Source of the DNA: Dunaliella salina
Lineage: Eukaryota > Chlorophyta > Chlorophyceae > Chlamydomonadales > Dunaliellaceae
DNA: 12,677 nucleotides
Reading direction: 5' to 3'
NCBI GenBank assembly: GCA_002284615.2
Contig: MU070802.1
Span: forward strand, 1 to 12,677
The translations under genes and the position numbers were made by a program. The notes under the pieces were generated by a model. The model had not been told where the DNA came from. It made no database searches and was given only the letters and a program-made list of their open reading frames with translations. Of this stretch, positions 1 through 7,852 are shown piece after piece (the first letter of the stretch is position 1; the number at the start of each line of letters is the position of its first letter).

Positions 1-1
1 G

Positions 2-916
2 CTTGTTGTTGTGTTGCAAGAGGAAATCCTGCACACCCTGGACACTAACTTGCTGTAAATAAGGTTGTTCCATTGAAAAAACACCTGAGAAGCAGTTGAA
101 CAGGTAAGCATACTTTCTCCTCAAATCACAAACAGCTGCGTTTCTGCACGTCAAAAGGGCATGGACTTTATCCTGAATCTCAGCACTAGAGCAGCAATCA
201 CACACGAGAGAGGTTCGAGAATCGTAAGCCGCTGTCTCCACCTTCAACCTGTGTGCCCTAAGTCTGAAACGGCTAGCATTCCTTACGACATGTTGAGACA
301 GATCCAAATGCATGTGTCTCAATAAGCGGGCTGGGGCACGCACATTGTGGTCAAAAGGCACTGCAAACAATGTTTGATAGGTTGCCAATTTACTGTAAGT
401 CTCCCGAGGGTTTACTCCCTCAACATCTCTCCACACTGCCCGCAACCTGTGCCTTAGGTCAGCAGTGAACTCTTGAATAGGAAAAGGTGTACCCTGCCGC
501 ACAGCTTCAACAAAGGAATCACAGCGCCGCAATCCTTGAAAGGCATCTAAAACTTGAGCAGTCCAGCAAGAAGGCTCACGAGAATGAACGTTCTGATCTT
601 GAGCTCCGCCCCTTTTTATTAATATCAAATACACATGTAAAGGAGTCCACCCCCTCAATTGGTCCTCTCCGTCAGCGTCAGCCAGCCATGTAACAACAAC
701 AACATTACACGAGTCTTGATTTAGAAATTTTGTGAACAGGGCCAACCAGAGAAGGAAACAAGTCCTTGACAAACAAAGGTTAAGTAGTGACAACCGCTAC
801 AAAGAACCACAAACTGCCACTCTTTCATGATGTGTAGCAAGCGTGCGAAGTGTTTTCACTCGCACTTCATCAGGATTTGCCAGACAGGCCCCTTCAAACA
901 GTTGACGATTGACAAA
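2..916 (-). pseudogene. Non-LTR retrotransposon C-terminal region, element A (partial, runs off left edge)
   Basis: One minus-strand frame is open from 796 down to 2 (265 codons) and continues upstream to 916 across a single TAG at 797-799; a further stop lies at 917-919. There is no stop at the left edge, so the protein continues outside the window. Recognisable blocks in order are ANPDEVRVKTLRTL, WTAQVLDAFQGLRRC, RHRLRAVWRDVEG, ARLLRHMHLDLSQHVV and SRFRLRAHRLKVET. Next comes a zinc knuckle C-x2-C-x9-H-x4-C (146-202), then LRRKYAYLF. A CCHC knuckle after the reverse transcriptase is usual in LINE-type proteins, where it is thought to bind nucleic acid. The same blocks recur in element B at 4074-4529, which supports a repeated family. 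The reverse transcriptase domain itself is not visible; it would have lain upstream, beyond 916. The in-frame TAG makes this a decayed copy. The clade is not assigned. I am confident that it is coding-derived and fairly confident that it is a LINE. Confidence 0.72.
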
Positions 917-1278
917 TTAGTAACTGTGATTATGTGAGCACATTCGCTGTGCAGTCAGACTGATTGGCTGCTGGGCATGGAAGAGAACAAAAGAAAACTA
1001 CAAAGGCAGTGAATGCATTCAACAGGTTCACAGGATTTCCGGGTGCAAACCCAGTGACATCATGGGAAGAGGTGCCCTTTCGAGTTGAGGATTTGCAACA
1101 AATGTGATCAGCACACTGTGCAAGATGCAATCTTTGCTTTGAAAGCACATTGTTCTGGAATGCCCTTGCAGGCGGATAACGCAATGCAGCCTTGCCTTAC
1201 CTTGCAGGATTACAGGTAGAAGCCATCAGTCAAAGCGCATGACTGCTAGGCATACCGTAAAGATTTAGATTTAGATCT
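917..1278. other. Stretch without a convincing gene, possible upstream remains of element A
   Basis: The minus strand carries an 84-codon open frame (930-1184) with the segment SKQRLHLAQCADHICCKSST, which has a coding-like look. It lies in a different frame from element A and matches no family I recognise. It could be the next upstream piece of element A after a frameshift, or chance. Nothing else is visible here. Confidence 0.25.
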
Positions 1279-1314
1279 ATATGGGGGGACCTTCAGCCAG
1301 ATCGGCTGATCGGC
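1279..1314 (+). repeat. Dispersed TTCAGCC/GGCTGCTC hairpin motif, copy 1
   Basis: The copy reads ATATGGGGGGACCTTCAGCC, then a short loop and GGCTGATCGGC. It shares the ordered blocks ATGGGG, then CTTCAGCC, then GGCTG with copies at 1671, 3961, 4728 and, inverted, 7391. AGCC and GGCT can pair around a 5-nt loop. This is one of the more diverged copies. Confidence 0.45.
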
Positions 1315-1479
1315 CCGTGACTGGTCCTTGCAAGCAAACATATTGTCTGTAGGCTCAGAATCTGTAAGCAATAAATTCAGGAAACCAGGGGTAAAGGAGG
1401 GGTTAACTGGAAAAGAAGAAAGCGTTTGTGCAATTTTGAAAATCAAGGTTTGAGGAAAGCCTAAAGGTCCACTCAGTGC

Positions 1480-1511
1480 AAGGCTTGCTTGATGTAAGGC
1501 AAGCTTGATGT
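1480..1511 (+). repeat. 16-bp tandem duplication (AAGGCTTGCTTGATGT-like)
   Basis: Two adjacent 16-bp units, AAGGCTTGCTTGATGT and AAGGCAAGCTTGATGT, differ at two or three positions. The second unit forms the left edge of the larger repeat family at 1499-2117. Confidence 0.6.
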
Positions 1512-2117
1512 TTCACAATTCACAGCCGCATGCATGCACGTATGACTTCTACCAAAGAGCTTCTCTTGTCATAATGCAGAAAACAGACAGGGTAAGTTGT
1601 TGTACCAAAAATATGCATGCACACTTGATGTGTACCAATGAGCCACTGTTAAAAAATTAAGGTTACAAGGTTACAATGGGATGTAAGCCTTCAGCCATAA
1701 GGTTGGCTGCTCGGCGTGAAGTCCTCTGATGAGCACAAACACAGGCAACTCTAAAAAGCATTGAGAAAACTGATGTAATGTCTCAAGAAGACAAGATGAA
1801 GTCCAGAAGGACAGCGTATGTGTTTTGTGTTCACAGAGGGAGCAGTAAAACAAGGAAATAAGGGAGAACAAATGGATAGCTCTACTTGAAACCATTAAAA
1901 AATTAAGCAGTTCGCATACAAGGCTCCCTTGATGTGCCACATTTTGCAGCAACATACATGCCCACACGATTCCCACCAACAAGCCTTTAACAAAGTCATG
2001 CACCTCGTATACACAGCTTGTCTGGCGTACCATATCTGCAGCAGCATGCATGCACACATGACTTATACCAATGAGCCACTCTTGCTGTAATGTAGAAAAC
2101 AGACAGGGCAAGTTGAT
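1499..2117. repeat. Degenerate GCATGCATGCAC-containing repeat family, at least three copies
   Basis: Three related segments lie at about 1499-1600, 1918-1985 and 2014-2117. Shared blocks in order are CTTGATGT or a relative, CAGCAGCATGCATGCAC, a TATGACTTCTACCAA-like block, GAGCC and AGAAAACAGACAGGG-AAGTTG; the last occurs only in the first and third copies. A partial copy (GCATGCACACTTGATGTGTACC) overlaps 1617-1640. TTAAAAAATTAAG also occurs twice (about 1650 and 1896). Because of these units, the 170-codon minus-strand open frame at 1671-2183 contains internally repetitive peptide such as SHVCMHAAA. I therefore treat that frame as repeat-derived rather than a gene. Confidence 0.6.
1671..1717 (+). 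repeat. Dispersed TTCAGCC/GGCTGCTC hairpin motif, copy 2
   Basis: The copy reads TTACAATGGGATGTAAGCC, then TTCAGCCATAAGGTTGGCTG and CTCGGCG. AGCCA pairs perfectly with TGGCT around a 6-nt loop. After the inverted copy at 7391 this is the best-preserved copy. Confidence 0.55.
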
Positions 2118-2183
2118 GCATGCACACTTTAGATATACCGTAAAAGAGCAAGAGAAAAGAAAAGGTTGTGGAGTACAGTGCAT

Positions 2184-3250
2184 ATGATAATACTACACGA
2201 ACGCAACACCAACAATTGATTCAGATTTGAATTTAGCATCGAGTGCCTGCACCAGAAGATAAAACAAACTCAGGAACAAAGTGGACTCACAGGGATTCAA
2301 GAAGGCATACAGGATTTTTTGTAACTTCATTCTTGGTACGCCTTCTGCAAACTCAAACCCTCTACTGCGTTTATTACAGTACAGCCTAACAACGAACGTT
2401 GACTGATGGCTTCTTTCTGTCAATCTGTAAACCTGTATTTTCGGCTAGCTAAAGCCATAAGCCCGTGGGGGAGGGAGGCTTGTGTGGCAGCCCAAAGTGT
2501 GGTAACGTATTGTGTTTGTCAGCACCTAGATGTCAATACTCCATTCCGACTCCAATACTCAGCAGATGGTCGAACCAAGTTGATGAATCACATGCCACAG
2601 CTATGCAGAACAAGGTTTGCAACATGCATTCTGGCACAGAAAGAGGCCAAACTCTGATGTGTCTCAAATGAGCTTCTGGCTTGTTTGCGACGCTTCATCC
2701 TTTTTTTTGTCGTGCACATTTACCCTTACTTTGCATGCCAAGTGTTCAATGTCCACAATTCATGCAGAGGAAGTAAAATGTAAACCTTTGTAAGCCCTAC
2801 ATAGCAAGAGTTCACCCAGAAGGGGTCTGCTAAGCACATGCCCAGATATCTACAATAGTGTTACCTTTTTGTATTTCAGGTGCACCTGCTCACAGCCAAT
2901 TCATCTGTTGGAACAATTATTGATGAATAATGATTACCAGGCCTAAAGCGTGGCTGGCTCCACAAGCTACCAGAGCATATGCTCAGATTTGTATAACTCG
3001 CCCTGCGTGCCTAGATATACTGGGCTTAAGCTCACATGGGGCACTTTAAACCTTATTCAGTGTTTGTTACGGGAAAATGGCTGAATTCGCCACACAGAAA
3101 CAACCATTTGTTTTTTTCACTTGATTTTTCTTACAATGATGCTATAAGGGTCCCCAATCATAAAAAAGCAATCAATTTGGCGCATTTGATGGTCAGATAA
3201 AGAGTTTGTTTGCAAAGACTAGAGTCTTTACCGTCAGAAATATCTGGCCT
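2184..3250. other. About 1 kb without a recognisable gene
   Basis: Open frames of 76 codons on the minus strand (2193-2423) and 83 codons on the plus strand (2406-2657) show no recognisable motif, and neither is clearly favoured by composition. A small perfect inverted repeat (ATTATT, GATG, AATAAT) lies near 2916-2931. I see no tandem array and no retroelement motif here. Confidence 0.4.
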
Positions 3251-3540
3251 GCGGCTGAAAAATTTTCAGCCGTGTTCAGCCGCTAGCGGCTGTCAGCAGC
3301 CGCACGGCTGATTTCAGCCGCTTCAGCCGTGTTCAGCCGTGATGTTATTTTTGTTGACCAGTGCAGGAAGGTGGCAGCCGCTTCAGCCGTGTTCAGCCAC
3401 TAGCGGCTGTCAGCAGCCGCACGGCTGATTTCAGCCGCTTCAGCCGTGTTCAGCCGCTAGCGGCTGTCAGCAGTCGCACGGCTGATTTCAGCCGCTTCAG
3501 CCGTGTTCAGCCGTGATGTTATTGTTGACAGTGCAGGAAG
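3251..3540. repeat. Palindrome-rich CAGCCG/CGGCTG minisatellite, 57-bp unit
   Basis: A 57-bp unit built from CTTCAGCCGTG, TTCAGCCGCTAGCGGCTG, TCAGCAGCCGCACGGCTG and ATTTCAGCCG occupies 3381-3437 and 3438-3494, with a related copy at about 3264-3320. Two truncated units end in a common tail (TGATGTTATT, GTTGAC, AGTGCAGGAAG) at 3341-3370 and 3514-3540, which gives a higher-order arrangement. Each full unit carries the 16-bp perfect palindrome CAGCCGCTAGCGGCTG (3277-3292 and 3451-3466; the copy at 3394-3409 has one G-to-A change). At the left edge CGGCTGAAAA pairs with TTTTCAGCCG across one base (3252-3272). Single strands of this region should fold strongly. No known element is identified. Confidence 0.85.
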
Positions 3541-3755
3541 TTAAAAAAAAAAAAGTAGTGGAACAACCGTCCGAAAACTGGGTGGGACCCCCCTGAACCA
3601 CCCACCCACCCCAAAATCGCCCTTGCAGTAACGCTACGCAGACAAAAAGAGTATCAATCTGCTCCTTTTTCAACTCTCCATTTAGTTGCATACTCAAAGC
3701 AATGAAAAATTGGGTTGTGGCAGAGTTATGGGGCAAAAACGGAGGAGCAAACGCT

Positions 3756-3792
3756 CATGCACATGCATGCATGCATGTGTGTGTGCGCACAC
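3756..3792. repeat. 37-nt perfect alternating pyrimidine-purine run with two palindromes
   Basis: Every step alternates pyrimidine and purine. The run includes the 18-bp palindrome ACATGCATGCATGCATGT (3761-3778) and the 12-bp palindrome GTGTGCGCACAC (3781-3792). Such runs can adopt Z-DNA or cruciform structure in general; no function can be read from the sequence. Confidence 0.7.
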
Positions 3793-3864
3793 TTGTCCTT
3801 CCAGGCACCCTCAAGTGGCTTGCAAGTCCTCAAACTGCCATCCTGACTTCACCATGCATTAACA

Positions 3865-3959
3865 CATTATGCCCTCAGGGTGACATTATGCCCTCAGGGT
3901 GACATTATGCCCTCAGGGTGACATTATGCCCTCAGGGTGACATTATGCCCTCAGGGTGA
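3865..3959 (+). repeat. 19-bp tandem repeat, five identical copies
   Basis: The unit CATTATGCCCTCAGGGTGA repeats five times without a mismatch, followed by a partial CATTA. Each unit contains CCCT-C-AGGG, a small odd-length palindrome. There are no spacers between units, so it is not a CRISPR array. Perfect identity suggests recent expansion. Confidence 0.95.
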
Positions 3960-3960
3960 C

Positions 3961-4013
3961 ATTACATTGGGGAACATTACCTTCAGCTAGGCAGTCAGTT
4001 TGGCTGCTCAACG
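3961..4013 (+). repeat. Dispersed TTCAGCC/GGCTGCTC hairpin motif, copy 3
   Basis: The copy has ATTACATTGGGGAACATTAC, then CTTCAGCTAGGCAGTCAG and TTTGGCTGCTCAACG. It directly abuts the 19-bp array and lies just upstream of element B. The inner stem is partly lost (AGCT in place of AGCC), and the loop is longer than in other copies. Confidence 0.45.
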
Positions 4014-4073
4014 TGTTGAGGAGGTTCCACGAGCTCAGAAATAAATCAATGAGTCTGAGTTTCTTGATTCTGA

Positions 4074-4529
4074 AGCGCATGCCACATACGCTCCTTACAC
4101 CTGCCCAAGTATTTCTATCTGGATTTACCCAAACACATTGTTTGTAGCACGGCCCGATTTCGGCTTTGTGTCCACACTCTGAAGGTGAGCACCACTTGGG
4201 ATGACAATATTTTTCCGACGTGTGACCTTTGGGGGGGGGGGGGGGGGGGGGGGCAAGCCCAGGATGACATTCAAGATGAGCAGCATGTCATATTCAATTG
4301 CATCCACCATCCAGTTTGCAACCTTGGGCGAAAATGTGCTTCGTTATTCTTTGGTCCTGTGCTATCTCACTCTTCTCCATCTTTTCAGATGGCTCCGTTT
4401 TTGCCTGCATCTCACCATGTCCAGTCGCATGACCTGTTTTGCTTCTCGAATCAGAACATCAACAAACTTTCTTCTCTCCTTCATGGACTTCTTTTTTTGT
4501 GTGTACAGGCTAGCAGGCAGTCGGTTTGA
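4074..4529 (+). pseudogene. Non-LTR retrotransposon C-terminal fragment, element B
   Basis: The frame is open from 4074 (after a TGA at 4071) to the TGA at 4527-4529. Blocks in order are HLPKYFYLDLPKHIV, ARFRLCVHTLKVSTTWDD and CDLW, then a glycine run from poly-G. These are followed by QDDIQDEQHVIFNC, PVCNLGRKCASLF, NINKLSSLLHGLLFL and QASRQSV. They align block by block with element A (for example ARFRLCVHTLKV with SRFRLRAHRLKV, and DDIQDEQHVIFNC with AEIQDKVHALLTC). This copy reaches the family's natural C-terminus, which element A does not within the window. The second cysteine pair of the CCHC knuckle is replaced by the poly-G tract. Upstream of 4074 the frame is broken, and the homologous text fades by about 4050. 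It is in opposite orientation to element A and therefore a separate insertion. Confidence 0.7.
4231..4253 (+). repeat. Poly-G run of 23 bases
   Basis: A pure 23-G homopolymer lies inside element B, exactly where the second cysteine pair of its zinc knuckle is expected. It accounts for about eight glycine codons. Its length is likely polymorphic or uncertain, because homopolymers of this size are error-prone in sequencing and replication. Confidence 0.95.
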
Positions 4530-4557
4530 CTAGAGACCTTCTTTACCTTACAACCTT
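4507..4557 (+). repeat. 3' end segment of element B, shared with 10530-10581
   Basis: The last codons and 3' flank of element B read AGGCTAGCAGGCAGTCGGTT, TGACTAGAGACC, TTCTTTACCTTACAACCTT. A related segment at 10530-10581 has AGGCTAGCAGTCAGTCATGT, TGACTGGGGGCC, TCCTCTTCCCTTGCAACCTT. The shared order suggests a conserved element terminus. Confidence 0.5.
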
Positions 4558-4727
4558 ATCGAATGGCAACAGTTGAAGGCAGGATAGCAATGGCACCACC
4601 GAGAACAAGTACAGCAAACAACAGTTGCCAGCTCTGCTGGAGCCCAGTGAGCAAAGAATACACTGAGGTATCTGAATGCTACTACAACATGCCCACTTGT
4701 GATACACCTGTCACCGCACCTACGAGT

Positions 4728-4771
4728 TACAAAAGGTTTTCGCCCTCAGCCAGAAAGTTTGGATGCTCAGG
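4728..4771 (+). repeat. Dispersed TTCAGCC/GGCTGCTC hairpin motif, copy 4 (diverged)
   Basis: The core CCCTCAGCCAGAAAGTTTGG followed by ATGCTCAG closely matches the inverted copy at 7391 (CTTCAGCCAGTAAGTTTGG then CTGCTCAG). The G-rich left arm is replaced by ACAAAAGGTTTT. It falls within an 81-codon plus-strand open frame (4563-4808) that I do not recognise and do not call as a gene. Confidence 0.45.
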
Positions 4772-4991
4772 TATCTCTAGGAAACCAAGTGATCGCAAAT
4801 TAGTCTAACTAGTCAACACAGGCAGGGAAGAAAGACACAAGGAGAATTGCAAACATGCAACAGAAAAACTTGGCAGTGCCTGCAGGTTTAAGCGAAAGTC
4901 CAAGCAGCAAAGGGAGCATTCAAAACAAAAGAAACTTGAGTTGTGTGTAGTTGTTTGTAGGATAAGCGCACAATAATCATGCTCAGGTAGC

Positions 4992-6871
4992 ATGCATACC
5001 AGAACAAATTTTCCACACTACCCAGCCAAGCCCCAAAAAGTTTCACGGATGCGCAGAGTTTGCATATGTTCCGCCCACAAGGGCAAGCAGTGTGTAGCTC
5101 AGCACTCACAACCACAAAGGAAATCGCGCACTCACAAGCGCCAATGGCCAAGGGACCTCAAGCGAATTCCTGCCTACATGGATCCCAAAGTATAAGAGCC
5201 CGGGTTCTCTCACACAATGTGCAATGCAGCATGCGCACACACACCACACATACCACTGGGGATGTCTCATTGACATCAAAAGCAGAAAGGCTCAACTCCT
5301 CTGAAGAATGCAAAATGATACATATGGATTGGTGTCTTAAATGGGAAGCTGCTCATGTGATAGAAATGCACCCAGATCTACGTGCCCGCGTGCAAGCCTT
5401 TGAAAAGGAAAGTCTGGAACAAATAAAAGTCCCCTCAAACAATGAGATAGACCTGGACAATTTGGTCAACCAGGGCTTTGAAGGCAATCCCCAGAGCCTG
5501 TCTGACTCTCCATGGATCTCAACTACCGGCTGCGCCATTTGCACAAATGTTTCCTTTGGCTTCCAACCTACCAGCCCCCAGACAGAAATCATGCCAAAAT
5601 GGCAATGTGATATCACCGTAAGAAATGTGGACCTCATGTAGGAAACCCTCCAATCTAACACATCTGATGAGATTGCCATGCCGGGACAAATGCCAAAAAA
5701 CACCTCTTGCAAATGTGTCTGCATTTACAATGCTAATGGCAAGTGCACTGGTGTGCTCACTGTAGACAGACTCAGCATCCTGCTTGAAGCTTATGATACA
5801 AAAAAAGGCCAGCATCCATGCCACCATTCAGCCACCTGTCCAGGATTCCGCTACCGAAATCATGTGACTATTCTCACGTCAAAAGGCTCAATCAAAACAT
5901 CTCTTTCAAAAACAATAAAATCCACAACTCTAACATGCAGATCACTCCTCCTCACATTCGTTCAGCCCTACATAATTGGTGCATGGTCTCAACAGAGAGG
6001 TTTGTCAACCCTCTTGAATTTGACAGTACCTTCAACACTTACTGCAACGCAAGCTGCTATGACCAGGTCTTTGGGGCACACACAGATGCCCCCTCTGTAC
6101 GCTTCAATGGCTTCTCCTTTTGCCATTCCCCTCATGATGACGAACTCATGTTTAGGCTCTTACGCCATGCAGTGCACTCCTCCCTCCAAACCACAGAACC
6201 AGTCGCTACCTTCATGCTCCTGCCCCATTGGAGAGGCTTCAGCTGCAATGCATATATGACTTGGCTTAACAATTACCCAAATCTTGCAAAAGTGTTTGCC
6301 ACATTTCCTGCCAGAAACATCCAATTCCGAACACCCCAACACTGGTTTGGTACCCTTCCTAACCATACCCTACCTTCTTAACTCATGCAACTAATTGTTG
6401 TCTGGAATCCAAATGCCAGAGAAGCACTACTATATAATATATAGCGCTAATAAAGATTGGTTTCAACTCCTCAAACAGGATGTTCCGGCTCACTGGCTAC
6501 CCTTGCACCTTCCAAATTCTGCCACGCGAATGCGTACCCACCAGCATCTAGCATCAAACACTTAGAAAATAAATTCCAATCACTTCCCCCTGACATTCAT
6601 ACTCGCTCACACAAATGCCCTCAGGCAAGGGCAGCATTCTTTCCAACTACAAGAAAGCTTCGAGAACAAGAGGCTGCAAATCAGGCGAGCTGGAAGTTTT
6701 ATAAAGAGTTAGAGGATGGACTGCATAAAGACCTGACCCAGAACAATACAGAGCCCGTACGAGCTCAAGCGTGAGCTTGCACTGAGTGCTTGCATGACTG
6801 TGGTCCCATGGGAACAAGCGGGAGCTGTTTGTGGTATTGCTGAGATTGCCATGGTGCAGAACGTGGGCTGA
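4992..6871 (+). pseudogene. Decayed retroelement-type protein with a PCIF1-like adenine methyltransferase domain
   Basis: Coherent coding text runs through three frames. The first piece, 4992-5192, is basic and includes THKRQWPRDLKRIPAYMDPK. A second frame runs from about 5200 to 5880 with a TAG at 5639-5641; it includes IDLDNLVNQGFEG and NANGKCTGVLTVDRLSILLE. A third frame, about 5818-6441, has a TAA at 6379-6381, after which homologous-looking text (LIVVWNPNAREAL) continues. Decayed tails follow at 6446-6562, to 6771, and 6758-6871. The middle block resembles the PCIF1 family, which methylates the N6 of adenosine. It has FVNPLEF (6001-6021), VFGAHTDAPSV (from 6067), HSPHDDELM (6124-6150), LLPHW (6217-6231) and VVWN (6397-6408). 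The family's NPPF catalytic motif corresponds to HSPH here, so the key asparagine is missing and the copy is probably inactive. Family assignment is by eye. It may be the N-terminal part of the retroelement whose 3' domains lie at 7853-9263. Confidence 0.55.
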
Positions 6872-6935
6872 TACTATGCCTAGTAGGAGCTGTTTGTGGT
6901 GTTGCTGTGGTTGCCATGGTGCAGAACGTGGGTTG
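6821..6935 (+). repeat. 65-bp tandem duplication
   Basis: GGAGCTGTTTGTGGT, TTGCTG and TTGCCATGGTGCAGAACGTG recur at 6821-6870 and 6886-6935, a period of 65 bp. In one frame both copies encode GAVCG, then AMVQNVG. The duplication sits at the 3' end of the decayed methyltransferase-like frame, and because 65 is not a multiple of three it shifts the frame between copies. Confidence 0.8.
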
Positions 6936-7179
6936 CTGGGTCGGCTGTAGATGCGCTTTGGAGCGGTACAGGGCAATAATGTATTCTCTCCTTGTGTTCT
7001 GTCGTTCTTGCTGCATTGCTGGTCTTTCTCTTGGGTCCCTGGAGTCTCTTGGTGTGTCCTGAGCCTGTTCTAGTGACAAACACGGAGCTGGTCATGTTGA
7101 TCTCTCTGGTGACGCTAGGTGCTCGCTATTTGCACACGGTGTTGGACATGTTGCTTTTTTGGTGATGCTTTCAGAGCTG

Positions 7180-7180
7180 N
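7180..7180. other. Single ambiguous base (N)
   Basis: One N lies in GAGCTGNACTG. It marks an unresolved position in the assembly and affects no feature called here. Confidence 0.95.
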
Positions 7181-7390
7181 ACTGCTGTTCATACATGGTG
7201 CATCAATGTTTTTGGACGCTGATATTCCCCTCCCACAGATAGAGACACTCAAATCCCTATGTTTGCTGCTTTGATTAAAAACATCTAAGTCTGTCCTGAG
7301 ATACACATGTTTGCCATGTGCACATTTTTTCTCTGCCTACACAAGTGAAACAGCTTTATATTTTTTGCTCAGGTTTGTTTGGCTAAAAAG

Positions 7391-7439
7391 GCTGAGCAGC
7401 CAAACTTACTGGCTGAAGGCTTAATCCCCCATGTAAACC
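7391..7439 (-). repeat. Dispersed TTCAGCC/GGCTGCTC hairpin motif, copy 5 (inverted, best preserved)
   Basis: Read on the minus strand it gives GGTTTACATGGGGGATTAAG, CCTTCAGCCAGTAAGTTTGG and CTGCTCAGC. AGCCA and TGGCT pair around a 7-nt loop. It lies between the two large pseudogene regions and points the opposite way to copies 1-4. Confidence 0.6.
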
Positions 7440-7852
7440 TAACCAAAAAGAAAAGAAAAGAGAAGCTACGTAGGCAGAGAAACCCTCCCTACATCAATTA
7501 AGGAAAAGGGGCCACATAGGTGCGCAGACCGTATGACCCCCCTACCACAAAGTTCAGACTGAGAGAAGCACGACAAGCAGAGAAAGAGGACAGGTTCAGC
7601 AACAGAGAGCAGGAAAGTATCTGAAAGACTGGAGTTCCAGACCTTCAACAACAAGCAGAGTCCACACTGTCCAAATGAGCCTTCCAACCAAGGAAAGCCA
7701 TGCCCAACAGTTGCGAATGGCGACTTCTGGCTGCTGGGCTGAACTTAAGCCTGCACATTTCATGCAGCTGCTGACCACAAACAGAAGCCTGTGGAACAGC
7801 CCTCAGAACCCTCAGGAACCCTAACCAACTACAAGAAAGTCCACACCGATAA
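7440..7852. other. Spacer before the RNase H remnant, no recognisable domain
   Basis: The plus-strand frame that leads into the RNase H DGS motif can be followed backwards in pieces (for example RLLAAGLNLSLHIS near 7720-7760), but it contains several stops. I do not see a reverse transcriptase signature (no F/YxDD block) on either strand. This may be the decayed end of the region that joins reverse transcriptase to RNase H, or unrelated DNA. Confidence 0.3.

Noticed and set aside
1671..2183. 170-codon minus-strand open frame as a gene
   Set aside because: It is made of diverged copies of a DNA repeat, is Cys/Leu/Phe-rich without a domain, and shows no splice or start support.
2406..2671. Two overlapping plus-strand frames of 83 and 68 codons
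   Set aside because: Neither shows a motif or favourable composition, and overlapping frames on one strand suggest chance.
3865..3959. Possible CRISPR-like direct repeats
   Set aside because: The 19-bp units are contiguous with no spacers, and the window is eukaryotic in character.
4563..4808. 81-codon plus-strand frame with CQLC and other cysteines as a zinc-finger gene
   Set aside because: The cysteine spacing does not complete a known finger, and the frame includes a copy of the dispersed hairpin motif.
6430..6444. TATA-like CTATATAATATATAG as a promoter
   Set aside because: It lies inside the decayed coding frame just past the methyltransferase-like domain, with no gene start downstream; AT-rich chance or decay is simpler.
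6872..7852. A hidden reverse transcriptase between the two large pseudogene regions
   Set aside because: No F/YxDD block or other reverse transcriptase signature was found in any frame on either strand.
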